From Erpobdella octoculata (lineage: Eukaryota; Annelida; Clitellata; Hirudinida; Erpobdellidae): DNA of 64,000 nucleotides. The DNA lies in NCBI GenBank assembly GCA_963978895.1, contig OZ022240.1:15861217-15925216 (forward strand), read 5' to 3'. The notes under the pieces were generated by a model, which saw only the letters and a list, made by a program, of their open reading frames with translations, made no database searches and had not been told where the DNA came from. Each line of letters begins with the position of its first letter. The first letter of the stretch is position 1. Below are positions 48,623 through 61,009 of this stretch, in pieces. Made by a program: the position numbers and the translations under genes.

Positions 48623-51600
48623 AACAGTGAGGAGTGAGCCATTCTCATATGATGGCTTGAAAGACATGCAGATTGCAATTTCATCTGCTTTTCCTCGTAT
48701 GAATCCCCTGAAAAATTAAATCAATCTTAAACCATGATCCTGTAAAATCGAATTTACTTCGTTAGTTTTCTCAGCTGAATTTACTTAGTTTTTTAAGCCT
48801 AATTACAGCACTAAAAAGGTAGATCTAGAATTGTACATATCGATATTCTGATGTTTCAGTTATTTGGCTGGGTCTTGTTAAAAAGTACCATCCATTTATA
48901 ACTTAAAACAAAAACTGGGGATCTTGACCATCCTGCCTACACAAGGCTGAATTAAAATAAAAGAGACTTTGTGAAGTACTTGTTGTTTTGATGATAATTT
49001 ATTATCTTAATATTTCGAATGACAATTTCTGTATATTGTTAACAACCCTGGTTTGCCAACTAATAATTGAAAATGATAACAGTTTATAAAAATATGGAGT
49101 GCTTTAAAAATCATCTGGAAAGCAGCACAGCAAATATATTACAAATAGATTAACCTCGGGATGGCCTCAAATGATGGTTTCCACCTGGTCTGAAACAGGG
49201 CAATCAGATTTGCTGAAATTCCTAAAAATCATTAAAATAATCAATATATAAAGCTTGTAAAAAAATTGACATTCCAAAACATAAGCGCTCGTACCTTTAA
49301 ACATGATGGCCAACCTCTCACCATGAGGATCCCAAGCCAAGGATTGAACTAATCCACCAACACTGGAAAATTAAATACTAAACAAGTGATTTTTATTTGT
49401 GGTTGAATTGCATCATCTATATTATTCTAAATAATCATATGCAAAACATAGCATGATTTCATTTGATAAGAAAATTGCAAAAGACACCATCTGTATTAAA
49501 GAACTGTCGGCCCGTCGGCAACTCTGTATTTTTTCATCTGAACTTTTATCTCAGATGATACAATTAGTATAAAAAACAACACTTGTGACTAAATAGAAAT
49601 CTCTATATATAAAAATGACTTTGTTTGTCTTTTATGGAAATCCAAACCGCTGGACCAATTTTAACGAAATTTGGCATGGAGGTAGATCTCAAAGAGTAGA
49701 ATGTAATAGAATATTTTTTAATTTTTTTAAGACCAAAAAACTTTCCAGGCCGAAAGTGCCTATGTAAAACCATCAAAGGTTATTATGTAACAAAGTTTAA
49801 ATTTAGTTTACATAACAACTTTTGAAGGTTCCGAGCGTAAACGGAAAAGCAACCAGGAACAGGAGATCAAACGGGAAAGGGAGAGCAAGAATGAGCAGGA
49901 AAGCAAGCGGAGAAGGAAACAGGAACGAGAAAGAAACGATAGAAAAAAACTCTAAAAACCCCCGGGTAACCCAGCTAGCATGTAATAAATATGAAGAAAA
50001 TATGTTTTCTTATTCTGTACTAATTTTAAAAGAGATAATGCAGACTCACAAAAACATGTCAGTTAAAACTGCACTGACAATTAAAATGATGCGTACAATA
50101 TATAATTTGATAAATCACATAGTTCAGAAGTACCAACCAAACATCTGCATCATCTTGAAGACCTTGAACAGGACCAAGAGATATTACAGGTGTAGGAGAT
50201 CGTGCAACATTCAAAATGCTACCAACATCCGATGAAGGGAATGTGATGCTATAAACTGTTGGATCTTCAGATGTTGCAAACAGCATTGTGCTCCCATCAG
50301 GACTCCAACAGTATGACTTAAAGTATAGAAAACATAGATTTTATGAGAAAATACATTTTGTGTGTGGGAATTGGACAAAACTTATAACTAAAAACCACTT
50401 TTTCAATGTTTTCAAGCATTCATATAATTATATAATAATGTTCTATTCTTTATGAAAGTCATATGTTTCAAATGAAATATATCAAAATAAGTTTCGGTTC
50501 TCTGACTTTAACTGTCAACATTTAATTTCCAGAAGACTCAACCATTAACATAAATCGGTAGGGGCTTGAACCATATCATTTCATTAAATTTATAAATAAA
50601 AAAAGTTATCATTAGGAAAATTAATGCCTTTAAACTGCTAACCTGACATCTTCCTGAAAGCTTGCTCCAAGTCTCACAAGACCAGTCCATGCAATCCCAC
50701 AATCTGAAACAAATCACATCTATATAATAGACCCAACTGTATCTAACAAAAAAGCTCACTTATTTTCAGTTATTAAACAACAAGTAACTAAAAAAAAATT
50801 TGAAATCAAGTCTGTCAAAAAAATTATTTTTTTATTTTATTTATTTGTTTAACCAAGAAGAGGGTCACAAATGACCACTAACACAAATTGGTGAACGAAA
50901 ACATTAATGTGATCAGCATTAGTTAGGAATGGCAAAATGATTTAACTACCATGCTAACAAAACACAACAGACATATCTGTTCCTATGCAGCTTAATGATG
51001 AACATGAGTGGAAAGTTAGGCAAAATCGTGATTACCTGCGAATTACTATCGAAAGTTTAGTATTCACTACTCCGCAAAACATTGTTAATAAAATTTTAAT
51101 TAATAAAAAATGTGTTTTCATTCATTTTAAGTTTATTTTAAGAGTTTCCGACCTCTAGCTAGTCAGGGAGTTGGTTAAAAACGGATTACAAGATTCTCAT
51201 TAAACAGACAAACAAAGTTAATTTACCCAAGTAAAAAGTTGAAGATTATCTCATAGTCTCATATTTCATATTATAAACATAATAGCCATGCAAAATTATA
51301 GATTCGTTTACAACAATATTACTTTATAGTAACATCTAAGTTCCTAGATCGAGTCAATATGATAGATGATCTTTCAAAAACACCTTATTTAAAGACGCGT
51401 ACCTGAAACTCGAATAAGTGCTTGACGTCATAAGTTTCAATGAGTCAGGAGAAAATTTGGCACTAACAAACCCTCCACAGCCAACTCTCTTGACTGCTTG
51501 ATGCTCCTCTAAATCAATATTCCACACCTAGGCATGAAAAATAATTTTCATATTAATATAACATGCATTAGATCAACACACCATTATTTGCAAAAATAAC

Positions 51601-54600
51601 TACTAATTTAAGTTTAAATTGATAAAAGTGCAAAATATGTTAGAGGCCAGAGCTGTCCATGGGTCGGGCTGGGTCGGGTTGGTTTGGGTCGAGAATTTTC
51701 AACTTGAGGTGGGTTGTTAGGTCGGCTTGGAAATTTGTAAAAAAAAAATCGAAATAAAAATTTATTAAAAAAAGATTTTTTAGTTTGAGAAAGATGATAA
51801 AAAATTTTCTATCGTTGTTTTTAACCATCGATTATTAATTTATTTACTTCAACGCCATCTCCGATTGAATGTTTATATTTCAATTCATACTTGACGTGAA
51901 AAGCCGATGGCAGCATATTTGATGAAAACGAATGAGATTGAATCTAGTAATCTTGTCTGAGAGGTAAGGTTTTTGTTAAATTAATTGGTACTATTAGCAC
52001 ATTCCTCAATCCATCTTTCAGGCAGGGAGACTGTGTGATGCATAAAACTAAAAGTGAGGAAAGCTTCAAGAAGAAACTTGGAAATGATCTTGAAAGTTGG
52101 ATTATACAAGAGTCAAATGTGGTGATGGATCGTTTAAATAATGAAAATACTGTTGAAACAGAAGAAGCTAGTCAGTCCAGGTTCTTAATTAAATAATTTT
52201 TAGCCACTATTTTTATTCTTTCTTATTGATAATTATCTATCTCCCAGTATCTTTTTTTTGTTTTCACTTCCTATTTGATTAATTTTGTTTTTATGTTGAT
52301 AAACGTGTGTGTATTATTTTAGAACGTCGTCGAAACGGAAAGTGAACCACCTTCAAAAAGAGCCCGCATTGATCCGTTTGCCAGCCTTCGAGATGGCGTG
52401 TCAGCATCTGGAGTCAAAACTACTGCTGTAGTGCACTCAGGCAAAGCAAAGATGACTTAGCAACATACAAGGAAATGTGAGTGCCAAGCTCACATAATAA
52501 ACTTCTTCTATTTTGGAAACAGCATAGCAACAAATTTCCAGTTTTGTCCGAAGTGGCACGTCGTATATTTTGCATTTCAGTGCATTCAGCTCAGTCTGAG
52601 TGTGACTTTTCTTCTGTGGGACACACAATAACTGACATAAGGTCAAGCTTATCTGCTGAAAAGGTCAAATCAATTTAACTTGTTAGATGAGCTATGCGTG
52701 CGGGCATTCTTAGCCACTCTTGATATATAATAAAAAATTGTACACACTAACATACATGTTTTCAGATTTTTTTTTGGGTTGGGTTGGGTCAAGAATTTCC
52801 ATCTTGTGGTGGGTTGGGTCACTCAAAATGGACCCACGGACACCTCTGTTAGAGGCTGCTGAATATCTCACCAAGATAGCATTGCTAAGAGGAGAACACG
52901 ACACTAAATAATTTCCCTGCGGACTCCATGCCACACTTGAGACCGGAGAGTGACCCGGTTTTGATAAAAGCTGAGCAGTTTGGATTGATTGTGACTTTAC
53001 TGCAGCAGAAGATGGAGTGACGTGCCAGATCATCACACAGCTGTGACAAGCAACTGCTAGTACAGTTGCTGAGAATGGTCTGTTTGAAAAAATAAGTTAA
53101 TTCATTGAAGCATATTTTTACAGACAACTTCTATTCCATTAGAACTAACTTCCAGGAAAGGTCTGTAATTCCTTTTTGGCTATGATGTTTAAGAGTCTGT
53201 TCATCGTTTAGATGTGAGTAGTTTTTAATCAGAATTTCATCATCTTTAACAGCTACTGCAATCTTATCGCTGTGTGGATGCCATGCAAAACATCTAACAT
53301 AACTCTCTCCCCTGTTAAACATAACAATAAATTATGAACAGCTTGTTTGCAACAACTGGAATAATTTAAAGCCAAAGAAATATTACCAGTTTCTTGTGTT
53401 TGAAATATCATTTATAAGAACATCAGAAGGTGCCTACAAATGCAACAAATCCAATATAACACAAACTTCAATGCTATATCATACTTCATTTTTTAATGAA
53501 ACTCACAGCCAACTGAAGCAGTCTCAGACTTTTTAAAATTGATAGCACAAAAGATGCCCAGCTTGAAATCATGTGTTCACCTACAATGATTTGTTCAACT
53601 CAATCAAAATTTTTTAAATATTTGAATAGAAAATTTAAGACACGCAACAGAGAATCCTTGAGCTGTTCAAAACTTTAAACTCTAATTATAATACCCAATA
53701 CAATTCAAACAAACTACTTACAGTGACCTTTTGACTTCTGTTTGGAGTTAGCAAGTTCAGTAAGCACACCAGTGAAGCCATGTTTGGACCTCATGAAAAA
53801 AAGAACACATATAACAAAGAATTACAAGCAAATTTTTCAATCATTTATGAATTTTGTTTTTCAAAACTTAAGAAACAGGTGAATGGTTGAAATTTTATTA
53901 TAAACACTACTCAAAACTAAAACTATTGCTGCACAAGATTTTATTAATTACTCAAAACAATGATCAAAAACTTTGCCTAGTGAGTTGTATAGGTGTGTTT
54001 ATTAGTTTTAAATAAAGTTGTCTAACTAAAATTTATTAAAAAATAGATTTAAAACTTATCATAATAAATTTTAATTACAAACAGGTAAGCCTACAAAATA
54101 AGTTTTTTTCAGGGAAAGCAAGAGGGAACGCAAAAGTTAGTTTATTTTCACTTTTAAGGTTTGCACACATTCAAGCAATAAAGCAAGCAAGCAACCAAGC
54201 AAGACCAGCAGTGAAGTTAATATAAGGAATTTAAAAAATGTATAATCTGACTTGACATTGTTTAAATAGTTTTGCATTACTAGAAGTATTTTGTGTACTT
54301 TTTAAACGTTAAAGAAGTCTAGAAATAAGACGATCAAACTCAAGATCGAGACAAGTCTCTTTTCCCAAGAACAAGATTATATTTTTACCTTTCGAGACCA
54401 CATCCCCGGCACCAGTTAATTTTGTCTAAAAACCTCTTTGTATATGCAGGCAGGAAACATAGCAAACTATGCTTTTGTTTATAGATATAAACATTTTTGA
54501 CACATCACTTGTTAAATTATTAGACAAAACATATGATAGATGTTTTAAATAATAAAGCCTTGTAAAGCAGATTCCAAAGTGGTACTCTACTACTTACATT

Positions 54601-57143
54601 TGTATTAGCATACAAAATTCAAGCATTCAAAGTGACATTTTACCCAGTATAAAATAATTATGTCAAAACAATATTAACAAACAAAATCATCAGTGAAATA
54701 TAATTTTAACTAGCTTGTTCTTTGAAAAAGATGTTTGCGATGTTTTGCTGAAAGTAACACAACGAGTAAATTATAGATTAAAAGTTAATTAGATTTCTAC
54801 TCCTTAATTTTTAAGAATCTCATCAAACAAAAGATCTACATGTTTTAGAAGTGCAATATGTAAACATGCTGAAATTCTCTGTCAACTGGTGTGCTTTATT
54901 GTTTTGCTTTTTAACATAAATGAATGTATTTAATAGAAATTATACTTTAAAAATTTGATTGTGATGATCAATACACCAGAAAAAGAAAATGCACCTTAAG
55001 ATCAAGAAGGAAAATAGAAAAATGTTATGGGTTATGATAGCTTGATAAGTGACAATATGTATGAAATATTTACCAAGCTCGATGCAACAATATCCTTGAA
55101 GAATCATTGTTCTCCAAAAAAACTGCCTTTCCAGAAAGTTCTGTGAATCGAGTAAACCTACATTTTTCACTGGCACAGTTGATGTCATCAAATTCCAAAT
55201 TCTAAAAAAATAATGAACATTAAATTATTATTACTATTGGCTCCAGGTGAATTCATCAAAAAATATTTTACAAAGGATTAATTAACTTTAAACCATAAAT
55301 CTTTAGAAAATTTGTATCTTTTGTTTTTTTCTATGTCTATTTCTCTAGCAACTTATTTTTCTCGGAATGGCTTATGAAATGATTAGTTCCGAAAAAAGAA
55401 ATTGAATCGAGAGATATGATGCAAAACTCGGGAATGGCATGCAAACTTGATAGAAAAAACAGGCCAACCATGAGCTGAGGATTTTACTATTGTTGAACCG
55501 ATCGAGATTTTAAATACAGTGGCGATACAGATGGAGAAATAGCGGATGGTATTACTTCATGATGTTATTAAGATACTATGTCATGCATGAAATGGCTCGC
55601 AAGACGACGTCCCTTGAGAAATAGCCTTAAATGCGCCACGTGTGGATCTCAGTGCCTTTTGACCCCTTACAATCAAGGGCTAGATGGTTTTCGTTGGAGA
55701 TGCCCTTAATGTAATTTTCTTAAAAGTATTAGGAATGACTCATTTTTTACTCGGAGTAAGCTGTAATTTCACAAAATAGTCATTCTGATACACTGCTTCG
55801 CCAAAGACTATCTTCAAAATGTTAAAAAAAGCGAAGTAGATGTGGACAAAAAAACAGCCACTGATTGGTTCAATTTCCTGAGAGCAAACGTGGAAAGGAA
55901 TGAAACGGAGATCGGCGAGTTTGACGCAAATGGAGAGCCAATTGTGGTAGAGATAGACGAATCAAAGTATTTTCACCGGACGTTTCATAGAGGCACATGG
56001 ACTGAGGGACATTGGGTTTTTGCCAACGCGTTTTGAAGAAGTGTTTCAAAGTGGAGGTCTTTGATAGAAGAGCGGCTACATTGGAGCCTCTGATACTACA
56101 ACACTGCCTACCTGGTACACATATCGTTAGTGACGGGTAAGCCGCTTACCAAAATATTCCAACTTTGAGAAATGGAAATTACCAGCATTCCGTAGTTATT
56201 CACGAACAAAATTTTGTTGATCATAACGATGATGAAGTACACACTCAAAACATTGAAAATCATTGGATGAGAGCCAAACGCAAATTGAAACGACAGATCG
56301 GAACGAGCCACTATCTTTTTCCATCTTATTCAAGTGAATTTGAGTTCCATAGTCTCAATCCAGCTGGCAACATCCTTGCTGAAATCTATCCAGTTTAACT
56401 TTGACTGAAGAACTGCTCAGACTTAAATGAACTGTCATTTTTTCTGTAAATAATGTTATTCTGACTGCACAATTAATATTTTATCTTGTGAGTCTGTTGC
56501 GCTTTTTTTGCAAATAATGTTATTTCTGACTGTGCTATTAATATTTTTTGTTGTGGCTCTGTTGCACGTTTGGTCACTTTTTCAAGAGATTGTGGGAATC
56601 TTTCACATAAACGGCCCACTGTGTGAAAGATTAAAACATTCCCGGCTATAATAATAATTAGCTATAAACACGATTGAAAGTGATAATTAGGGTTAGGGCT
56701 ATAATAAAATAGAACTACTTTATTGGAAGATTCGGCCCAGGCCGTTTATGTGAAAGATAACAGATTGTTTTACAAAAAATTAATAAACTGCTTGGATCAT
56801 TAAAATAGAAATGTTATTGTGATTATGATTATAAATTATAATGAAAATATAATTAAAAACACCGGAAATAATTTATTACGCTACTGTCCACCTTTAGCAA
56901 ATATTATATTAATATTTAACTAAGCCTTACTAAGCAATAAGCCACCAGCTTAATAAATTTAAAATGTAAACCATTTAAATTTTAAAGGAAGAAAAACAAC
57001 GCAAGTGGTTGAGAGAAACTGCCAATAACCTCATTTTTCAAAGTACAAGAGGTAGATTCAGAAAGACACAGTTGAGCATTTTTCTCACATGTCGTGAAAA
57101 ATCCCGAAGGAGGTGGTGGTGAAAAATGAGAGAGCGTCGTCAT
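48623..57143 (-). CDS. AAAS: AAAS (ALADIN), WD-repeat nucleoporin, 13 exons, C-terminus not found
   Basis: ALADIN is a WD40 protein of the nuclear pore complex anchored through NDC1. Exons in transcript order: 57030-57143, 55074-55201, 53728-53789, 53507-53580, 53387-53433, 53150-53311, 52872-53079, 51403-51527, 50643-50703, 50138-50316, 49295-49362, 49155-49221, 48623-48707; all phases agree (1,380 nt, 460 codons). Family landmarks: HFSPPPPSG near the start, GFTGVLTELANSKQ, YVRCFAWHPHSDKIAVAVKD, ATVLAVACHSCVMIWHV, SKPGHSPVSSVAWSPQGNYL, WSCETWSKLSGRCQ, YCWSPDGSTMLFAT, VQSLAWDPHGERLAIM and SFKPSYENGSLLTV. Human ALADIN (546 aa) continues about 70 residues beyond this last match. After exon 13 the sequence either splices (GTAAGT) to an unseen exon or reads through to a stop a few codons on. 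Exon 2 is divergent but joins in phase. Confidence 0.92.
49600..49978 (+). mobile_element. Helitron-like element H8, 379 bp, in AAAS intron 10
   Basis: The 5' end TCTCTATATATAAAAATGAC is preceded by A, and the 3' end CCCGGGTAACCCAGCTAG gives a CTAG terminus. The interior has the CCAAACCGCTGGACCAATTT motif and the purine-rich stretch shared with the copies in ITPR introns. The next base is C rather than the usual T. It lies antisense to AAAS. Confidence 0.68.
51648..52848 (+). mobile_element. hAT transposon with decayed transposase, 1,201 bp, in AAAS intron 7
   Basis: Terminal repeats CAGAGCTGTCCATGGGTC and, complemented, CAGAGGTGTCCGTGGGTC (16/18) are bounded by a perfect 8-bp target duplication TTAGAGGC (51640-51647 and 52849-52856). 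Plus-strand readings include MHKTKSEESFKKKLGNDLES (52030s) and, near the end, FPVLSEVARRIFCISVHSAQ with SECDFSSVGHTITDIRSSLS, the hAT dimerisation motif of ZBED-type transposases. Stops, frameshifts and a short length show a dead, deleted copy. GGGTC/GGGTT words are iterated near both ends on the same strand. The right target copy ends 15 bp from the AAAS exon 7 donor. Confidence 0.88.
55500..56640 (+). mobile_element. Merlin (IS1595/ISXO2-type) transposase pseudogene, in AAAS intron 1
   Basis: A plus-strand reading from about 55630 has a zinc ribbon CATCGSQC followed by GFRWRCP, then TATDWFNFLRANV, VEIDESKYFHRTFHRG with GHWVF (first Asp), AATLEPLILQHC and THIVSDG.AAY (second Asp), and HTQNIENHWMRAK (final Glu), in the order of ISXO2-like DDE transposases, which in animals are Merlin elements. 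It is broken by stops at about 55697, 56034 and 56136 and by a frameshift after 56034. Inverted motifs CTTTCACATAAACGGCC and GGCCGTTTATGTGAAAG lie downstream (56598-56753). I could not fix the element's outer ends. Confidence 0.8.
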
Positions 57144-57440
57144 GCTGCTAAAATATTTATTGATGGATCGTCTATTTAAGAACGATTACAACGGAGTAAC
57201 GAACGCGCAAATTTTAAGTTCGAGCATTATAAAATGTCAAATGTTTAGAAACTACCCATATATCAACATCAGAGCGCCAAAATTTCAAACGTTAATTTCG
57301 TTTTAGAAATATTTTTTACGTTTTGAAAATTATATGCTCAAATAATTTTTTATAATAAATTTTATTTTTTAAATATAAATCTACAACGTGTAAGTGGAAA
57401 AGTTCGTCTCCGCGCAGGGACGTCAATTGGGAAGGAGGCA
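57144..57440. other. AAAS upstream region
   Basis: AT-rich DNA upstream of the AAAS start. CAGGGACGTCAATTGGG at 57414 looks like a hAT terminus. No other feature is supported. Confidence 0.4.
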
Positions 57441-57795
57441 TGGACCACAAAAGTCTGACGTCACACGAGCTTGACTGGAGACAAACAAATAATTGAGATA
57501 GCCGTACACCTGATTCTTCTTATTCAATATATTTAAACGTCTTAGTAACTAGAAATTGTTAAGAATATTGTTTTATAATAGTATCTTTTATTTATTGAGA
57601 CTAAAATAAAATTTTTAATATATTTTTTAAATGTTTCCCATCACTTTATTAAGTTAATATCATCTTGAAAAAATTAGCTATAGCCTAATATAAATTTGAT
57701 GACAAAGATAAAGCCATTAAAGCCGTATCGGCACTGTAAACAAGGTTTGTTTGTCTCCGATGTGTATTTTGTGACGTCACGACTTTTGTGGTCCA
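57441..57795. mobile_element. MITE with 24-bp inverted ends
   Basis: TGGACCACAAAAGTC then TGACGTCAC at the left is matched by the complement of GTGACGTCACGACTTTTGTGG and TCCA at the right, differing by a single-base insertion. Length is 355 bp. The flanks do not show an unequivocal target duplication, and the element sits inside another repeat. Confidence 0.6.
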
Positions 57796-58650
57796 TTGCC
57801 CCCACTGACCTTTGAGAGGGCCCTCTTGACGTAGTTTTGGGTCCTCAAAAAGTAAAAATTGGACATAAAAAATGGCCTAAGAAGTGTAAAGTTGAAGCAT
57901 TGGAAGTTTGAGCAGGCCTTTCTTATAAGTAGGCGGGCCCCTATGACGGTGAAGTAGGCCTCTGTAATGTCCTAGTGGAACCCCTAAAAATGTCAGTTGA
58001 TTATCAAAATATTTTGGAAAAGTCGCTTCGACTACCCCTCCCCCCCCGCCACCCAGTCACCAGCCTTTTGGGGAGAAAAAATGGCTGTGAAAATTTTTGA
58101 TTTTTGGAAATAACTGACAGGCCCTGAGAAAAAGTTACCACCCCCAAGATTTTGCATTGCTAGGTAGCTAGTTTAGTTATGTGTATGTACGTGCGTTTGC
58201 ACGTCTGGTTACAATGTTCCTTATGATTGCATAAAGATGGGCTTAGTGAACGTTGACTTTGTTAAACCAGGTGTCAGCGTCCCAAACCAAGCAAGGATTA
58301 TAACAACTGGATACATAACCTACTCTAGTAGGCCTACATTGGTACAACTAACTACGTTATAGTTACATCAAGATTTTTATATGCATGATATAACTACTGA
58401 TGCTGCTGTAGTTTGTTATATGAATTAATTCAAAATCATGATATAACCAGTAACACAACATTAGGCCCAAACATGGATATACATGGGCCCAAAGGAGTAT
58501 TTTTTATTAGGTTGTGTATCCAGTTGTTATATAAAGATATCCATGAACCCAATCAGTAAGTGTGATTGAGTAAGGCTGGGAGATTATATAAGTAGATTAT
58601 GTTTGCTGAGAATTAATTAGAATTTTTAAAAATCTTCAATTTTGGCAATG
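57796..58650. other. Intergenic repeats, no gene seen
   Basis: From 57800 to about 58155 is a copy of the repeat also found at about 650-926 and 59090-59507 (words such as GTGTAAAGTTGAAGC and GTCATCAG/TCACCAG..TTTTGGG). The rest is AT-rich DNA without recognisable features. Confidence 0.5.
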
Positions 58651-58658
58651 GTTCTTGT

Positions 58659-58879
58659 TAGAGTACTGCACGGGCCGGGCCGTGATTTTAAGATCTTCTG
58701 ACAAGCCGGGCCGAAATTTTTTGCCAAGTAGCCTACATTAGATTTAAGGCCTGTAAAAACAAGCCGGTCATGTCCAAATTAGACGGACCGGGCCTGGAAT
58801 TTTGGCTTAGGAAATGGGCTGAGCCGGACCGAGTTGTCGACAAGCCGGACCTTCAAAAATCGGTCCGTGCAGTACTCTA
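58659..58879. mobile_element. hAT-type MITE, 221 bp
   Basis: Inverted ends TAGAGTACTGCACGGGCCG and TAGAGTACTGCACGGACCG (18/19) with a perfect 8-bp target duplication GTTCTTGT (58651-58658 and 58880-58887). The interior iterates GCCGGGCC words on the plus strand. The low divergence between the ends suggests a fairly young copy. Confidence 0.88.
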
Positions 58880-58899
58880 GTTCTTGTCACTGTCAAATC

Positions 58900-59975
58900 A
58901 GTTCAAACAGGTCAAGTGCAATGATTTATTGTTTTAACGTGTTTCAGTATGGTTATCACATCATCACTTCAGCTGGCATTTCAATACTAAAAGATGTCAA
59001 AAGAAACGGCAGAATTCAGAAGACCAGTATGGTTTTATTTTTATCAATGCCAAAAACGACACAAAAAACGTCTTTTGAGAAGGGTAGGGGCCATTGTCTC
59101 TCACTTTTGAGTAGGTCCCCTGACGTGGTTTTGGGCTCTTACAAATAAAAATGGGGCTCCAAAAATGACCGGAGACGTGTAAAGTTGAAGCTTTTGAGCT
59201 GGGTCTTTTTATAGGTAGGCGGGCCTCCTATGACGATGAAATGGGTCCCCTGTGGTGGTTAATCATAAAATATTTTGGAAAAGGAGCTCCGATTATCCTC
59301 CTGTCATCAGCTATTTTGGGAGCAAAAACCAGAAAAGGGGTTCGAAAATATTTTGTAAAAGTAGCTCCAACTTATAGTCCCCTCTGGTCATGAGGTTTAT
59401 TTGGGGAAACAATGAAAAGAGGATTTTGAAATGTTTTGATTTTTTTGAAAAATTGGTGAGTCCTGAAAACAAGTTGCTCCCCCAAGTTTTGCTGAAATGA
59501 CGTCCCTGACGACACACAACGACCAAGTGTTTTTTGTGTGCCAAAGTCCTGTCAAATAAAAATGTGAAGCCGAACAATCTCAGTGCAGTGCATCCAAAGT
59601 TCCAAAGTATCTCAACAATCCCAAATCGATTAACGTTCTTGAGCAAAAAAGAGCTCATTGTGGCTGTTAAGCAAGCTTACGTACCTTAACTAAGATTTTA
59701 GCCTATCAATGACAAACCAATCCTGATTGCTTCGTACAGAAAATTTATCATTCCTGGCTTGTAGACTATCCGCACTAGCAAGAAGGTTTAAAGTATGGAT
59801 ACTACACAGCTTGTGTGGTGACAAAACATCAACTGCTTCGGTGTTTAACATTGCACTTGGGTATGTATGATTTGAATTGGATAAAATTAATACACATTAT
59901 TATTTTTTTTTAAATCTCTAGTTTTTCATTATTACTGGTTTTGTTTCAGTCCTAACTAAAAGTAGTTAAAACAAG
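58900..59975. other. Intergenic repeats, no gene seen
   Basis: Contains a further copy of the TTTTGCTGAAATGACGTCCC repeat (about 59090-59507). Open frames at 58834-59148 and 59311-59658 lie in this repeat and show no domain. Confidence 0.45.
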
Positions 59976-59979
59976 TAAA

Positions 59980-60342
59980 TTAAAAACAAATTTTTAAAAC
60001 CCAATGCTTTTATATGTAATTAAAACACAAATTTTGCAATCAATTTTTTCTTATATTACTCTTTTATTTTATATTAAAGTCGAAATATCTTAATTATATC
60101 GAAATATCGAAATTAATTAAAATTAACTAAATTAATTGACTTATTGTAAAACTAATAATTGAATATTGCATTGTCTTCTATTTTGAGCATGTATGCAAAA
60201 TTTGAAAAAAATCTATCATCAGGAAGTGACTCAAAAATTGATTGCAAGATTTGAAACAGACAGAGAAACAAACAGACAGACAGAGAAACAAACAGACAGA
60301 CAGAGAAACAAACAGAGACGACGAGTTAATAAAAGCATTGGT
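59980..60342 (+). repeat. Dispersed repeat R1, copy 3
   Basis: The same sequence as at 1784-2104 and 38606-38921. Its 3' part carries extra CAGACAGAGAAACAAA units, so this short tandem repeat varies between copies. Confidence 0.82.
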
Positions 60343-60373
60343 AAAAAAATCGTATATAGTTATAACTACTTAA

Positions 60374-60997
60374 ATAGATCATAACAGTAGTTATAACTAA
60401 GGTTATAACTACTAAAGGTGCCCGTCACTGCTAATCCATGTCTACTTCTGGCTGAATCTGATCATGCCTTTATGATGGTATGCCGTGAGTTGTTCAAAAC
60501 GACTCCAAAAAAGTCAATAAACAACTAGCTTAATTATTCTACTAAAAACTGTTACAGAAATTCTAATGACTAGTTATTGACTAAAAGTATATGTCAAAAC
60601 CTATTAATCCGACACAATAAAGGAAAACAATTTCTACACACCCCGTTTTGGACCCTGTCTTTTTGGTTATCCTGTATCCGCCCTACTTAAATAGATCATA
60701 ACAGTAGTTATAACTACAGTATAGTTAAGGTGCCGTCACTGCTAATCCATGTCTACTTCTGGCTGAATCTGATCATGCCTTTATGATGGTATGCCGTGAG
60801 TTGTTCAAAACGACTCCAAAAAAGTCAATAAACAACTAGCTTAATTATTCTACTAAAAACTGTTACAGAAATTCTAATGACTAGTTATTGACTAAAAGTA
60901 TATGTCAAAACCTATTAATCCGACACAATAAAGGAAAACAATTTCTACACACCCCGTTTTGGACCCTGTCTTTTTGGTTATCCTGTATCCGCCCTTT
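60374..60997. repeat. Tandem duplication of a 311-bp segment
   Basis: CTGCTAATCCATGTCTACTT occurs at 60428 and 60739. The following 260 bp or so, through CGTTTTGGACCCTGTCTTTT, appear identical by eye. It is either a very recent duplication or an assembly artefact. No coding sequence is recognised in it. Confidence 0.85.
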
Positions 60998-61009
60998 CTA
61001 TATATGTAT

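Noticed and set aside
57414..59507. One large hAT from CAGGGACGTCA to TGACGTCCCTG
   Set aside because: Termini pair but the flanking octamers do not match, so they probably belong to different elements.
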